Shown here in pieces: positions 9,441 through 19,048 of a stretch of 64,000 bases of DNA. The DNA lies in NCBI RefSeq assembly GCF_002113375.1, contig NZ_NEHO01000004.1, positions 302,926 through 366,925 of the forward strand. The letters run 5' to 3'. The DNA is from Pseudomonas sp. R37(2017) (lineage in GTDB: Bacteria; Pseudomonadota; Gammaproteobacteria; Pseudomonadales; Pseudomonadaceae). A program made the translations under genes and the position numbers. Each line of letters starts with the position of its first letter. The first letter of the stretch is position 1. The notes beneath the pieces are model-generated. The model had not been told where the DNA came from and ran no database searches. It was given only the letters and a program-made list of their open reading frames with translations.

Positions 9441-9455
9441 GTTCGATAAACGCAC
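9441..9455 (+). promoter_or_regulatory. PcaR box upstream of pcaK
   Basis: GTTCGATAAACGCAC lies just after the pcaR stop and 107 bases before pcaK. Compared with GTTCGATAATCGCAC it has a single change. A possible sigma70 promoter (TTGACG at 9474-9479, 18 bases, TAATGT at 9498-9503) follows, so pcaK probably has its own PcaR-dependent start. Confidence 0.72.
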
Positions 9456-9561
9456 GGAGTTGCGCTTGGCGAATTGACGCTGTTTCCCGTGGATCATTAA
9501 TGTCGCGACTGCGTCAGCCCCGGCTGGCCCCTTTTCGACTGCGATCCATGGAATAAAAATA

Positions 9562-10908
9562 ATGAACCAGCCCCAGTCTGCTGTAGGCAACTGCCTCGAC
9601 GTGCAGTCCTTCATCAATGCTCAACCCATTTCGCGCTACCAGTGGCGGGTGGTGATCCTGTGTTTCCTGATTGTCTTCCTCGACGGCCTCGATACCGCGG
9701 CCATGGGTTTCATCGCGCCGGCGCTGTCTCAGGATTGGGGAATCGATCGCGCCAGCCTTGGTCCGGTAATGAGTGCTGCGCTGATCGGCATGGTCTTCGG
9801 CGCGCTTGGATCGGGGCCTTTGGCCGACCGTTTCGGACGAAAAGTCGTACTGGTCGGGGCCGTACTTTTGTTCGGCGCCTTCAGCCTGGCCTCGGCCTAC
9901 AGCAGCAATGTGGACCAGCTGTTGGTATTGCGCTTCCTGACTGGCCTGGGTTTGGGCGCCGGCATGCCGAATGCCACGACCCTGCTGTCGGAATACACCC
10001 CCGAGCGCAAAAAGTCCCTGCTGGTGACCAGCATGTTCTGCGGATTCAACCTCGGCATGGCCGGAGGTGGATTTATTTCGGCCAAGCTCATTCCGGCCTT
10101 TGGCTGGCACAGCCTGCTGCTGATCGGCGGGATTCTGCCGCTGATCCTCGCCGTCGTCTTGCTGCTCTGGCTGCCGGAATCGGCGCGCTACCTGGTGGTA
10201 CGCAACCGCGGCACGGACAAAGTGCGCGAGGCACTGGCGCCGATTGACCCGACAGTGGTGGCCCAGGCGTCCAGCTTCAGCGTACCGGAACAGAAAACCG
10301 TGAAGGCGCGCAATGTGTTCGCGGTGATTTTCTCCGGCACCTACAGCATCGGCACCTTGCTGTTGTGGCTGACCTACTTCATGGGCCTGGTGATCGTTTA
10401 CCTGCTGACCAGCTGGCTGCCGACGCTGATGCGTGACAGTGGCGCGAGCATGGAACAGGCCGCCTTCATCGGCGCGCTGTTCCAGCTTGGCGGTGTGTTG
10501 AGCGCGGTGGGTGTGGGCTGGGCGATGGACAGGTTCAATCCGCACAAGGTCATTGGCACTTTCTACCTGTTGGCCGGGGTGTTTGCCTACGCGGTAGGGC
10601 AGAGCCTGGGCAACATCGCGCTGTTGGCGACGCTGGTCCTGGTGGCCGGTATGTGCGTCAACGGTGCGCAATCGGCGATGCCGTCGCTGGCTGCGCGGTT
10701 TTATCCGACCCAGGGGCGGGCCACCGGGGTGTCGTGGATGCTCGGAATCGGCCGCTTCGGCGCCATCCTCGGGGCGTGGATGGGCGCGACGCTGTTGGGG
10801 CTGGGCTGGAACTTCGAGCAAGTGCTGACGGCGCTGGTGATTCCAGCGGCACTGGCAACCACGGCGGTGGTGATCAAGGGCATGGTCAGCCATGCGGATG
10901 CGACCTGA
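9562..10908 (+). CDS. pcaK: 4-hydroxybenzoate/protocatechuate transporter
   Basis: A 448-residue MFS permease of the aromatic acid:H+ symporter family, in the inner membrane. Helix 1 carries DGLDTAAMGF (residues 41-50), equivalent to the DGFD motif required in P. putida PcaK, and the 2-3 loop carries GPLADRFGRK (about residues 86-95). The ATG is preceded by an A-rich weak site. It sits between pcaR and pcaI with a PcaR box on each side. Other AAHS members import related aromatics, but the context makes PcaK the best call. Confidence 0.9.
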   Translation: MNQPQSAVGNCLDVQSFINAQPISRYQWRVVILCFLIVFLDGLDTAAMGFIAPALSQDWGIDRASLGPVMSAALIGMVFGALGSGPLADRFGRKVVLVGAVLLFGAFSLASAYSSNVDQLLVLRFLTGLGLGAGMPNATTLLSEYTPERKKSLLVTSMFCGFNLGMAGGGFISAKLIPAFGWHSLLLIGGILPLILAVVLLLWLPESARYLVVRNRGTDKVREALAPIDPTVVAQASSFSVPEQKTVKARNVFAVIFSGTYSIGTLLLWLTYFMGLVIVYLLTSWLPTLMRDSGASMEQAAFIGALFQLGGVLSAVGVGWAMDRFNPHKVIGTFYLLAGVFAYAVGQSLGNIALLATLVLVAGMCVNGAQSAMPSLAARFYPTQGRATGVSWMLGIGRFGAILGAWMGATLLGLGWNFEQVLTALVIPAALATTAVVIKGMVSHADAT

Positions 10909-10945
10909 GCGTCTGACTCAGCATCTCTGGTGGCTTTGATGGCCT

Positions 10946-11012
10946 CTTCGCGAGCAGGCTCGCTCCCACAAGGGTAAGTGTGATCCTTGTGGGAGCGAGC
11001 CTGCTTGCGAAG
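10946..11012. repeat. REP doublet
   Basis: CTTCGCGAGCAGGCTCGCTC... and its inverse face each other between pcaK and pcaI; the right copy reads CTGCTTGCGAAG instead of CTGCTCGCGAAG. The pair may attenuate readthrough from pcaK into pcaI. Confidence 0.85.
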
Positions 11013-11041
11013 CTTTTGGGGATCGGTAGCCAGACAACAAT

Positions 11042-11074
11042 GTGTTCGATAAACGAACACTCAGTCGATTATCG
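11042..11074 (+). promoter_or_regulatory. PcaR operator pair upstream of pcaI
   Basis: GTGTTCG-ATAAA-CGAACAC (11042-11060) is a perfect 7-bp inverted repeat containing the PcaR box GTTCGATAAACGAAC (11044-11058). A second, reversed element, CGATTATCG, follows at 11066-11074, giving the same two-element layout as at pcaR. It lies about 100-135 bases before the pcaI ATG. Confidence 0.75.
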
Positions 11075-11176
11075 GATTGTTTGGCGTTTTCCGCAGGCTT
11101 AACCTTCAGTCATTCCGGCGCTGCGCATCGGCGCCTTCTTCCACTGTCGGTTAACAATAAACGGGAGCCTGCCCCA

Positions 11177-12034
11177 ATGGCTGAAATCCTTTCGCTGCAC
11201 GACGCGGTGAAGCAATTCGTAAACGACGGCGATACGGTCGCGCTCGAAGGCTTTACCCACCTGATCCCGACGGCGGCGGGTCACGAAATCATTCGTCAGG
11301 GCAAAAAAGATCTGACCCTGGTACGGATGACCCCTGACCTGATCTACGACCAGTTGATCGGCGCCGGTTGTGCCCGCAAGCTGATTTTTTCCTGGGGCGG
11401 CAACCCGGGTGTCGGCTCCCTGCATCGTCTGCGTGACGCCGTAGAGAAGCAGTGGCCCCATGCGATGGAAATCGAAGAACACAGCCACGCCGACCTGGCC
11501 AATGCCTATGTCGCCGGTGCTTCCGGCCTGCCGTTCGCGGTGCTGCGTGCCTACGCCGGTTCCGACTTGCCGAAGGTCAACCCGCTGATCAAATCCGTCA
11601 CCTGCCCGTTCACTGGCGAAGTGCTGGCCGCCGTGCCTTCGGTACGCCCGGACATTACCGTGATCCACGCGCAGAAAGCCGATCGCAAGGGCAACGTACT
11701 GCTCTGGGGCATCCTCGGTGTGCAGAAAGAAGCTGCGTTGGCCGCCAAGCGCTGCATCGTCACCGTTGAAGAGATCGTCGACGACCTCAATGCACCAATG
11801 AACGCCTGCGTGCTGCCGACCTGGGCCTTGAGCGCGGTTTGCCATGTACCTGGCGGTGCGCATCCGTCCTACGCCCACGGTTACACCGAACGCGACAACC
11901 GTTTCTACCAGGCCTGGGACCCGATTGCCCGCGACCGTGAAACCTTCACCGCGTGGATCAACGAATACATCCATGGCAGCGCTGACTTCAGCGAGTTCCA
12001 GGCCAAACTGGCCGCCGCTTCGGAGGCGAAGTAA
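11177..12034 (+). CDS. pcaI: 3-oxoadipate CoA-transferase subunit A
   Basis: The 285-residue alpha subunit of a family I CoA-transferase that moves CoA from succinyl-CoA to 3-oxoadipate. The N-terminal LHDAVKQFVNDGDTVALEGFTHLIP is typical. The chosen ATG gives MAEILSLHD; the frame is open upstream but runs into the operator region. The length is closer to CatI-type subunits (about 280) than to P. putida PcaI (about 230), so it could be called catI; the reaction is the same. Its stop overlaps the pcaJ start (TAATG), indicating translational coupling. Confidence 0.92.
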   Translation: MAEILSLHDAVKQFVNDGDTVALEGFTHLIPTAAGHEIIRQGKKDLTLVRMTPDLIYDQLIGAGCARKLIFSWGGNPGVGSLHRLRDAVEKQWPHAMEIEEHSHADLANAYVAGASGLPFAVLRAYAGSDLPKVNPLIKSVTCPFTGEVLAAVPSVRPDITVIHAQKADRKGNVLLWGILGVQKEAALAAKRCIVTVEEIVDDLNAPMNACVLPTWALSAVCHVPGGAHPSYAHGYTERDNRFYQAWDPIARDRETFTAWINEYIHGSADFSEFQAKLAAASEAK

Positions 12035-12813
12035 TGACTTACACCACCAATGAAATGATGACCGTCGCCGCTGCCCGTCGCTTGAAGAACGGTTCGGTGT
12101 GCTTCGTCGGTATCGGCCTGCCATCGAAAGCGGCCAACCTGGCTCGCCTCACGTCCTCTCCGGACGTGGTCCTGATCTACGAATCGGGTCCGATCGGTGC
12201 AAAGCCGAGTGTATTGCCACTGTCGATCGGTGACGGTGAGTTGGCGGAAACCGCTGACACCGTGGTGCCGACCGGCGAGATTTTCCGTTACTGGCTGCAG
12301 GGCGGGCGTATTGACGTCGGCTTCCTGGGGGCGGCGCAAGTCGACCGTTTCGGCAACATCAACACCACCGTGGTGGGCGATTACCACGCGCCGAAAGTGC
12401 GTCTGCCAGGCGCCGGCGGCGCGCCGGAAATTGCCGGTTCCGCCAAGAGCGTGCTGATCATCCTCAAACAGTCGGCGCGCTCCTTCGTCGACAAACTCGA
12501 CTTCATCACTTCGGTCGGCCATGGCGAGGGCGGTGATTCACGCAAGCGTCTCGGCCTGCCGGGCGCCGGTCCGGTCGGGATCATCACCGACCTGTGCATC
12601 ATGGAGCCGGAGGAGGGCACCCACGAATTCGTGGTCACCGCATTGCACCCGGGCGTAACCCGCGAGCAAGTGGTGGCTGCCACCGGCTGGGCGATTCGCT
12701 TTGCCGACCAGGTAGAACAAACTGCCGAGCCAACGGAAGTCGAACTGACCGCGCTGCGCGACCTCGAAGCCCGTACCGCTGCCGCACACGGCCAAGCCCC
12801 CGGAGAAGCGTGA
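12034..12813 (+). CDS. pcaJ: 3-oxoadipate CoA-transferase subunit B
   Basis: The 259-residue beta subunit partnering PcaI. YESGPIGA (residues 49-56) holds Glu50, the position of the catalytic glutamate that forms the glutamyl-CoA thioester in family I transferases. GAAQVDRFGNINT and LPGAGGAPEI follow. The length matches CatJ-type subunits. It overlaps pcaI by one base and pcaF by one base (TGATG). Confidence 0.94.
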   Translation: MTYTTNEMMTVAAARRLKNGSVCFVGIGLPSKAANLARLTSSPDVVLIYESGPIGAKPSVLPLSIGDGELAETADTVVPTGEIFRYWLQGGRIDVGFLGAAQVDRFGNINTTVVGDYHAPKVRLPGAGGAPEIAGSAKSVLIILKQSARSFVDKLDFITSVGHGEGGDSRKRLGLPGAGPVGIITDLCIMEPEEGTHEFVVTALHPGVTREQVVAATGWAIRFADQVEQTAEPTEVELTALRDLEARTAAAHGQAPGEA

Positions 12814-14015
12814 TGCGTGACGTTTATATCTGCGATGCCATTCGTACCCCCATCGGCCGTTTCGGCGGTGGCTTGTCGACGGTGCGTGCCGACGATCTGG
12901 CGGCCGTGCCGATCAAGGCCTTGATGGAGCGCAATCCGTCGGTGGACTGGAGCGCCGTGGACGAGGTGTTCCTCGGCTGCGCCAACCAGGCCGGCGAAGA
13001 CAACCGCAACGTCGCGCGCATGGCACTGCTGCTGGCCGGCCTGCCGGAAACCATTCCCGGTGTGACCCTCAATCGTCTTTGCGCTTCGGGCATGGACGCC
13101 ATCGGCACCGCGTTCCGCGCGATCGCCAGCGGCGAGATGGAGCTGGCAATTGCCGGTGGCGTCGAATCGATGTCCCGTGCGCCGTTCGTGATGGGCAAGG
13201 CCGACGCGGCGTTTTCGCGCAACATGAAGCTCGAAGACACCACCATCGGCTGGCGTTTCATCAACCCGCTGATGAAAGCCCAGTACGGCGTGGACGCGAT
13301 GCCGCAGACCGCCGACAACGTGGCTGATGATTACAAGGTCTCCCGCGAAGATCAGGACGCCTTTGCCTTGCGCAGTCAGCAGCGCACCGCCGCCGCGCAA
13401 GCCGCCGGGTTCTTCGCCGAAGAAATCGTTGAAGTGCGGATCGCCCACAAGAAGGGTGAAACCGTGGTCAGCCAGGACGAGCATCCTCGCGCCGACACCA
13501 CCCTGGAAGCCCTGGCCCGACTCAAACCGGTCAACGGCCCTGACAAGACTGTCACCGCCGGTAATGCTTCCGGTGTGAACGACGGCGCCGCCGCATTGAT
13601 CCTGGCTTCGGCCGAAGCGGTGAAAAAGCACGGCCTGACCGCTCGCGCCAAGGTGCTGGGCATGGCCAGCGCCGGTGTCGCCCCACGCGTCATGGGGATT
13701 GGCCCGGTCCCGGCGGTGCGTAAACTGATCGAGCGCCTCGGTGTGGCGGTCAGCGATTTCGATGTGATCGAACTCAACGAAGCCTTCGCCAGCCAGGGCT
13801 TGGCGGTGCTGCGTGAACTGGGAATCGCGGACGACGCGGCCCAGGTCAACCCGAACGGTGGCGCGATTGCCTTGGGCCATCCATTGGGCATGAGCGGTGC
13901 GCGATTGGTGTTGACTGCATTGCATCAGTTGGAAAAAACCGGTGGCAAAAAAGGTCTGGCAACCATGTGCGTTGGTGTCGGTCAAGGTCTGGCCCTGGCG
14001 ATCGAGCGCGTCTGA
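12813..14015 (+). CDS. pcaF: Beta-ketoadipyl-CoA thiolase
   Basis: A 400-residue thiolase that cleaves beta-ketoadipyl-CoA to succinyl-CoA and acetyl-CoA, the final pathway step. Cys90 in NRLCASGMDA is the acyl-enzyme nucleophile; NEAFA, GGAIALGHPLGMSGAR (His) and the C-terminal CVGVGQG (Cys) complete the thiolase active-site set. The start overlaps the pcaJ stop, fixing the ATG. The length equals that of P. putida PcaF. Confidence 0.96.
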   Translation: MRDVYICDAIRTPIGRFGGGLSTVRADDLAAVPIKALMERNPSVDWSAVDEVFLGCANQAGEDNRNVARMALLLAGLPETIPGVTLNRLCASGMDAIGTAFRAIASGEMELAIAGGVESMSRAPFVMGKADAAFSRNMKLEDTTIGWRFINPLMKAQYGVDAMPQTADNVADDYKVSREDQDAFALRSQQRTAAAQAAGFFAEEIVEVRIAHKKGETVVSQDEHPRADTTLEALARLKPVNGPDKTVTAGNASGVNDGAAALILASAEAVKKHGLTARAKVLGMASAGVAPRVMGIGPVPAVRKLIERLGVAVSDFDVIELNEAFASQGLAVLRELGIADDAAQVNPNGGAIALGHPLGMSGARLVLTALHQLEKTGGKKGLATMCVGVGQGLALAIERV

Positions 14016-14051
14016 CGCGCTCGAAGACTTACAAGAACTGAGGAATGCTTC

Positions 14052-14756
14052 ATGACTGACAAGCCTGGTTACCGTCGCCCACAGGCGGGCACTCAGCCTG
14101 AGTACCTGCACCCGACCTATCAATCCACCAATCTGCGCTCGCCGTCCAAGCCGTTGGTGTTTCTGCCCCATTCGTTGTCGGAAATTACCGGCCCGACCGT
14201 AGGTGCCGAACGCATCAACGAGAAGGACAACGACCTGACCGCTCAGCACGAGGGGCAGCCACAGGGTGAGCGCATCCTCATTCACGGCCGCGTGCTCGAT
14301 GAAAACGGTCTGCCGGTGCCGGGGATTCTGGTGGAGATCTGGCAGGCCAACGCCGCCGGTCGCTATGCACATGCCCGCGACCTGCACGACGCGCCGCTGG
14401 ACCCGAACTTCACCGGCACCGGCCGCACCGTGACCGACGCCGATGGCTGGTATCAGTTCCAGACCATCAAGCCCGGCGCCTATCCGTGGGGCAACCACCA
14501 CAACGCGTGGCGCCCGGCGCACATTCACTTCTCGTTGTTCGGGCCGAGCATCCTGACGCGCCTGGTGACGCAGATGTATTTCCCGGGCGACCCGCTGCTG
14601 GCGTACGACCCGATTTACAATTGCGTGCCCGATACCAGCGCCAAAGAGCGGTTGATCGCCACGTTCGACCTGGAAAAAACCATCCCTTCCTATGCCCTCG
14701 GTTATCGCTGGGACATCGTATTGCGCGGCCGCGATGCCACGCCGATGGAGAAATAA
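14052..14756 (+). CDS. pcaH: Protocatechuate 3,4-dioxygenase beta subunit
   Basis: The 234-residue iron-binding subunit that opens the protocatechuate ring to 3-carboxy-cis,cis-muconate. The four non-haem Fe(III) ligands are visible: Tyr105 (AAGRYAH), Tyr144 (PGAYPW), His157 and His159 (PAHIHF), offset by three from the numbering of the solved P. putida enzyme. GAGGAATGCTTC precedes the ATG. It is 36 bases after pcaF and one base before pcaG. Confidence 0.97.
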   Translation: MTDKPGYRRPQAGTQPEYLHPTYQSTNLRSPSKPLVFLPHSLSEITGPTVGAERINEKDNDLTAQHEGQPQGERILIHGRVLDENGLPVPGILVEIWQANAAGRYAHARDLHDAPLDPNFTGTGRTVTDADGWYQFQTIKPGAYPWGNHHNAWRPAHIHFSLFGPSILTRLVTQMYFPGDPLLAYDPIYNCVPDTSAKERLIATFDLEKTIPSYALGYRWDIVLRGRDATPMEK

Positions 14757-14757
14757 G

Positions 14758-15324
14758 ATGACGCTGACTGCGACCACGTCCCACACCGTCGGGCCGTACT
14801 ACCACATCGGCCTGACCTGGCTGAACCGCGAAAACCTGGCCGTCGAGCAAACCCTGGGCGAGCGCGTGGCGATCACCGGGCAAGTGGTCGACGGCAATGG
14901 CGACATCGTCAACGACGCGATGCTGGAAGTCTGGCAGGCCAACGCCGCCGGCAAGTATGACCACCCGGAAGATGACCAGGACAAACCCCTGGACCCGAAC
15001 TTCGAAGGTTTTGGTCGGGTACCGGTGGATGCCGAAGGGCGTTTTCGCTTCACCACCATCAAGCCGGGCACGGTCGAGGGGCTCAAAGGCACCACCCAGG
15101 CACCACACCTGGTGGTGCTGGTGTTTGCCCGTGGCCTGGTGAAGCACTTGCTGACGCGGATCTACTTTGATGGCGAGGCGGCCAACATCGATGACCCGCT
15201 GCTGGAGTGCGTGCCGGCCGAGCGTCGCGCTACGTTGATGGCGAAAAAGGATGCGTCGGGTGTGTACCAGTGGAACGTGGTTCTGCAGGGCACCGATGCC
15301 GAGACGGTGTTCTTCGATTACTGA
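14758..15324 (+). CDS. pcaG: Protocatechuate 3,4-dioxygenase alpha subunit
   Basis: The 188-residue partner of PcaH with the same fold (shared EVWQANAAGKYDHP and DPNFEGFGR segments) but no iron ligands, as expected; the His-rich loop of PcaH is replaced by TTQAPHLVVLVFAR. The chosen ATG at 14758 gives MTLTATTSHTVGPYYHIGLT, the typical alpha-subunit start. The stop is followed directly by a REP pair. Confidence 0.96.
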   Translation: MTLTATTSHTVGPYYHIGLTWLNRENLAVEQTLGERVAITGQVVDGNGDIVNDAMLEVWQANAAGKYDHPEDDQDKPLDPNFEGFGRVPVDAEGRFRFTTIKPGTVEGLKGTTQAPHLVVLVFARGLVKHLLTRIYFDGEAANIDDPLLECVPAERRATLMAKKDASGVYQWNVVLQGTDAETVFFDY

Positions 15325-15342
15325 TCGAACACCGCAAAAAAA

Positions 15343-15434
15343 CTGTGGGAGCGAGCCTGCTCGCGAAAGCGGTGTATCAGACAACATTGATATCGACTGA
15401 TATGACGCCTTCGCGAGCAGGCTCGCTCCCACAG
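15343..15434. repeat. REP doublet
   Basis: Inverted REP copies at 15343-15367 and 15407-15434 separate pcaG from pcaT. They may reduce readthrough between the upper and lower halves of the pca block. Confidence 0.88.
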
Positions 15435-15520
15435 GGGTACGTATTGCTGATGTATCTGTGGAACGGGACTATTGCAAAGTGTGTCTAGACTCTCATTGTC
15501 CCCATTGAGTGAACAAAACA

Positions 15521-16825
15521 ATGACAACGCCTACAGCTCCTGCTGCTCTCTATACGGGCGAAGAACGCAGCAAGCGGATCTTTGCCATCGTCGGTGCTTC
15601 TTCCGGCAACCTGGTCGAGTGGTTCGACTTCTACGTCTACGCCTTCTGTGCGATCTATTTCGCCCCGGCCTTTTTCCCGTCCGATAACCCCACGGTGCAA
15701 TTGGTCAATACCGCCGGCGTGTTCGCTGCCGGGTTCCTGATGCGGCCGATTGGCGGCTGGATTTTCGGGCGGGTGGCGGACAGGCACGGGCGCAAGAACT
15801 CGATGCTGATCTCGATTCTGATGATGTGCTTCGGCTCGTTGCTGATCGCCTGTCTGCCGACCTACAACAGTATCGGAGTCTGGGCACCGCTCCTGTTGCT
15901 GTTCGCCCGCTTGCTGCAAGGTTTGTCGGTGGGTGGAGAATACGGCACGACCGCCACTTACATGAGCGAAGTGGCGCTCAAGGGCCAGCGCGGGTTCTTC
16001 GCATCGTTCCAGTACGTGACCCTGATTGGTGGTCAGTTGCTGGCGGTGTCGCTGGTGGTGATCCTGCAACAGTTCCTCAATGAGGACGAATTGCGTGCCT
16101 ATGGCTGGCGGATTCCGTTTGTGGTCGGTGCCATGGCGGCGTTGGTTTCGCTGTATTTGCGTCGTTCGCTCAAAGAAACCACCAGCAAGGAAATGCGCGA
16201 AAACAAGGACGCCGGCAGCATCAGCGCGCTGTTTCGCGACCATAAAGCCGCGTTCATCACCGTACTGGGCTACACCGCCGGTGGCTCGCTGATTTTCTAT
16301 ACCTTCACCACGTACATGCAAAAGTACCTGGTGAACACTGCCGGCATGCCGGCCAAGACCGCCAGCTACATCATGACCGGCGCGCTGTTCTTCTATATGT
16401 GCATGCAGCCGATCTTCGGCATGCTCGCCGACAAGATCGGCCGGCGTAACTCGATGCTTTGGTTCGGTGCCCTCGGCACGCTGTTCACCGTGCCGATCCT
16501 GCTGAGCCTGAAAAGTGTCAGCAGTCCGTTCCTCGCTTTTGTATTGATTACCCTGGCCCTGGCGATCGTCAGTTTCTACACCTCGATCAGCGGCTTGGTG
16601 AAAGCCGAAATGTTCCCGCCCGAGGTGCGTGCACTGGGCGTTGGCCTGGCGTATGCGGTGGCGAATGCGATCTTCGGTGGCTCAGCGGAGTATGTGGCCT
16701 TGAGCCTGAAGGCCGTGGGCATGGAAAACTCCTTCTACTGGTACGTGACCGTGATGATGGCGATAGCGTTCCTGTTCAGCCTGCGTCTGCCGAAACAGGC
16801 GAAGTACCTGCATCACGATCTTTGA
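15521..16825 (+). CDS. pcaT: Dicarboxylate (beta-ketoadipate) MFS transporter PcaT
   Basis: A 434-residue MFS protein of the metabolite:H+ symporter group. [14 protein letters not shown] in helix 1 and [14 protein letters not shown] in the 2-3 loop are hallmarks of this group (KgtP, ShiA, PcaT). Its position between pcaG and pcaB matches P. putida PcaT, described for beta-ketoadipate uptake. I start at the ATG giving [10 protein letters not shown]; an in-frame GTG four codons earlier (15509) is the alternative. Confidence 0.88.
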   Translation: MTTPTAPAALYTGEERSKRIFAIVGASSGNLVEWFDFYVYAFCAIYFAPAFFPSDNPTVQLVNTAGVFAAGFLMRPIGGWIFGRVADRHGRKNSMLISILMMCFGSLLIACLPTYNSIGVWAPLLLLFARLLQGLSVGGEYGTTATYMSEVALKGQRGFFASFQYVTLIGGQLLAVSLVVILQQFLNEDELRAYGWRIPFVVGAMAALVSLYLRRSLKETTSKEMRENKDAGSISALFRDHKAAFITVLGYTAGGSLIFYTFTTYMQKYLVNTAGMPAKTASYIMTGALFFYMCMQPIFGMLADKIGRRNSMLWFGALGTLFTVPILLSLKSVSSPFLAFVLITLALAIVSFYTSISGLVKAEMFPPEVRALGVGLAYAVANAIFGGSAEYVALSLKAVGMENSFYWYVTVMMAIAFLFSLRLPKQAKYLHHDL

Positions 16826-16869
16826 TCTCACGCGCGGGCCGCAGCGGCCCGCGCCTTCAGGAATTGTTT

Positions 16870-18234
16870 ATGAACCAGCGACCGGGCAATCAATTGTTCG
16901 ATGCCTATTTCACTGCCCGCGATATGCGTGAGGTGTTCTGCGATCAGGGCCGGGTCCAGGCCATGCTCGATTTCGAGGCGGCATTGGCCCGGGCCGAAGC
17001 CCGGGTCGGGTTGATCCCCTCGAGTGCTGTCGCGCCGATCGAGGCCGCTTGCAGCGCCGGGCTATATGACTTCGTCGCGTTGGGCGAGGCGATTGCCGTC
17101 GCGGGTAACTCGGCGATTCCATTGGTCAAGGCTCTGGGCAAACAGATTGCTTCGCACAATGCCGAGGCTGAGCGTTACGTGCATCTGGGCGCGACCAGTC
17201 AGGATGTGATGGACAGCGGCCTGGTATTGCAACTGCGTCGCGCACTGGAACTGATCGAAAGTGATCTGGCGCAACTGGGCCAAACCCTTGCGGCGCAGGC
17301 CCGACGTTATGCGGCGACGCCGCTGGCCGGGCGCACCTGGTTGCAGCATGCAACGCCGGTCACCCTGGGCATGAAAATCGCGGGTTGGCTGGGGGCGGTG
17401 ACGCGCAGTCGCCAGCGCTTGGCCGAACTCAAGCCGCGGCTGCTGGTGCTGCAGTTTGGCGGTGCGTCCGGAACCCTGGCGGCCCTGGGTGAACAGGCCA
17501 TGCCGATTGCCCGTGCACTGGCTGAAGAACTGCAACTGACCTTGCCCGAACAGCCGTGGCACACCCAGCGCGATCGCGTGGTGGAGTTCGCTGCCGCACT
17601 CGGTCTGATCGCCGGCAGTCTCGGCAAACTGGGTCGTGACATCAGCCTGTTGATGCAAACCGAGGCCGCCGAAGTGTTCGAACCCTCGGCGCCGGGCAAG
17701 GGCGGTTCTTCGACCATGCCGCACAAGCGCAATCCAGTGGGCGCGGCGGTGCTGATCGGCGCGGCGACGCGTGTCCCCGGCCTGCTCTCGACGCTGTTCA
17801 GCGCCATGCCCCAGGAGCACGAACGCAGCCTCGGCCTGTGGCATGCCGAGTGGGAAACCCTGCCGGAGATTTGCTGCCTGGTGTCGGGCAGCCTGCAGCA
17901 AGCGCTGTTGATTGCGCAGGGGCTGGAAGTGGATGCCGCGCGCATGACCCGCAACCTCGATTTGACCCAGGGCCTGGTGCTCGCCGAAGCGGTGAGCATC
18001 GTCCTGGCCCAACGGGTCGGCCGCGATACCGCGCATCATCTGCTGGAGCAATGCTGCAAACGCGCCGTGGCTGAACAACGTCACCTGCGTGCAGTCCTCG
18101 GCGACGAACCGCAAGTGACCGCCGAACTGTCGGCGGCTGAACTCGATCATCTGCTGGACCCCGCCCATTACCTCGGCCAGGCGAAAAACTGGGTCGAGCG
18201 GGCGGTGGCCGAACATTCTGCATTGACTGCCTGA
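16870..18234 (+). CDS. pcaB: 3-carboxy-cis,cis-muconate cycloisomerase
   Basis: A 454-residue member of the fumarase/aspartase superfamily that lactonises 3-carboxymuconate to gamma-carboxymuconolactone. The superfamily signature GSSTMPHKRNP (about residues 281-291) and the earlier GATSQDVMDSG (about residues 108-118) are clear. CAGGAATTG lies just upstream of the ATG. The length is normal. The stop is 12 bases before pcaD. Confidence 0.96.
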   Translation: MNQRPGNQLFDAYFTARDMREVFCDQGRVQAMLDFEAALARAEARVGLIPSSAVAPIEAACSAGLYDFVALGEAIAVAGNSAIPLVKALGKQIASHNAEAERYVHLGATSQDVMDSGLVLQLRRALELIESDLAQLGQTLAAQARRYAATPLAGRTWLQHATPVTLGMKIAGWLGAVTRSRQRLAELKPRLLVLQFGGASGTLAALGEQAMPIARALAEELQLTLPEQPWHTQRDRVVEFAAALGLIAGSLGKLGRDISLLMQTEAAEVFEPSAPGKGGSSTMPHKRNPVGAAVLIGAATRVPGLLSTLFSAMPQEHERSLGLWHAEWETLPEICCLVSGSLQQALLIAQGLEVDAARMTRNLDLTQGLVLAEAVSIVLAQRVGRDTAHHLLEQCCKRAVAEQRHLRAVLGDEPQVTAELSAAELDHLLDPAHYLGQAKNWVERAVAEHSALTA

Positions 18235-18246
18235 AGGAGACTTGCT

Positions 18247-19038
18247 GTGGCTTTTGTACAACTCGCCGAGGGCGAACTGCATTACCAACTCGATGGACCG
18301 GTCGACGCGCCAGTGCTGGTGCTGTCCAACTCCCTGGGCACCGACCTGCACATGTGGGATGCGCAGATCCCGGCGTTCACCGAGCATTTTCGCGTGTTGC
18401 GTTTTGACACCCGTGGTCACGGCCAATCGCTGGTGACGCCGGGCCCGTACAGCATCGAGCAACTGGGCCGCGACGTGCTGGCGTTGCTGGATGCGCTGCA
18501 CATCGAGCGTGCGCATTTCTGTGGATTGTCCATGGGCGGCCTGATCGGCCAGTGGCTGGGCATCAATGCCGGCGAGCGCCTGAACAAGCTGATCGTGTGC
18601 AACACCGCGGCGAAAATCGGCGATCCGTCGGTGTGGGATCCGCGCATTGAAATGGTGCTGCGCGACGGTCAGGCGGCCATGGTTGCCCTGCGCGATGCAT
18701 CGATTGCCCGCTGGTTCACCCCGGATTTTTCCGAGGCCAATCCGGCGGCGGCCAAGAAAATCACCGACATGCTCGCGGCCACTTCGCCTGAAGGTTACGC
18801 GGCCAACTGCGCGGCGGTGCGCGATGCCGATTTCCGCGAGCGGTTGTCCTCGATCAAGGCACCGCTGCTGGTGATCGCCGGCGCTCAGGATGCGGTGACG
18901 CCGCCGTCCGGCGGGCACTTCATTCAGGAACGAGTGCCAGGCGCCGAGTACGCCGAGTTCTATGCGGCGCACTTGTCCAACGTCCAGGCAGGCAACGCGT
19001 TCAGCGAGCGTGTGCTGGCGTTTCTGTCGGCTGAGTGA
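18247..19038 (+). CDS. pcaD: 3-oxoadipate enol-lactonase
   Basis: A 263-residue alpha/beta hydrolase that opens the enol-lactone to 3-oxoadipate. The nucleophile elbow GLSMGG holds Ser95; GAQDAVTPP supplies the likely Asp and AAHLSNVQ the His. NSLGTDLHMWD near the N-terminus forms the oxyanion region. It starts with GTG behind AAGGAGACTTGCT, a strong site, so the GTG is well supported. The stop is 10 bases before pcaC. Confidence 0.95.
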   Translation: MAFVQLAEGELHYQLDGPVDAPVLVLSNSLGTDLHMWDAQIPAFTEHFRVLRFDTRGHGQSLVTPGPYSIEQLGRDVLALLDALHIERAHFCGLSMGGLIGQWLGINAGERLNKLIVCNTAAKIGDPSVWDPRIEMVLRDGQAAMVALRDASIARWFTPDFSEANPAAAKKITDMLAATSPEGYAANCAAVRDADFRERLSSIKAPLLVIAGAQDAVTPPSGGHFIQERVPGAEYAEFYAAHLSNVQAGNAFSERVLAFLSAE

Positions 19039-19048
19039 GGGTTTTCCC

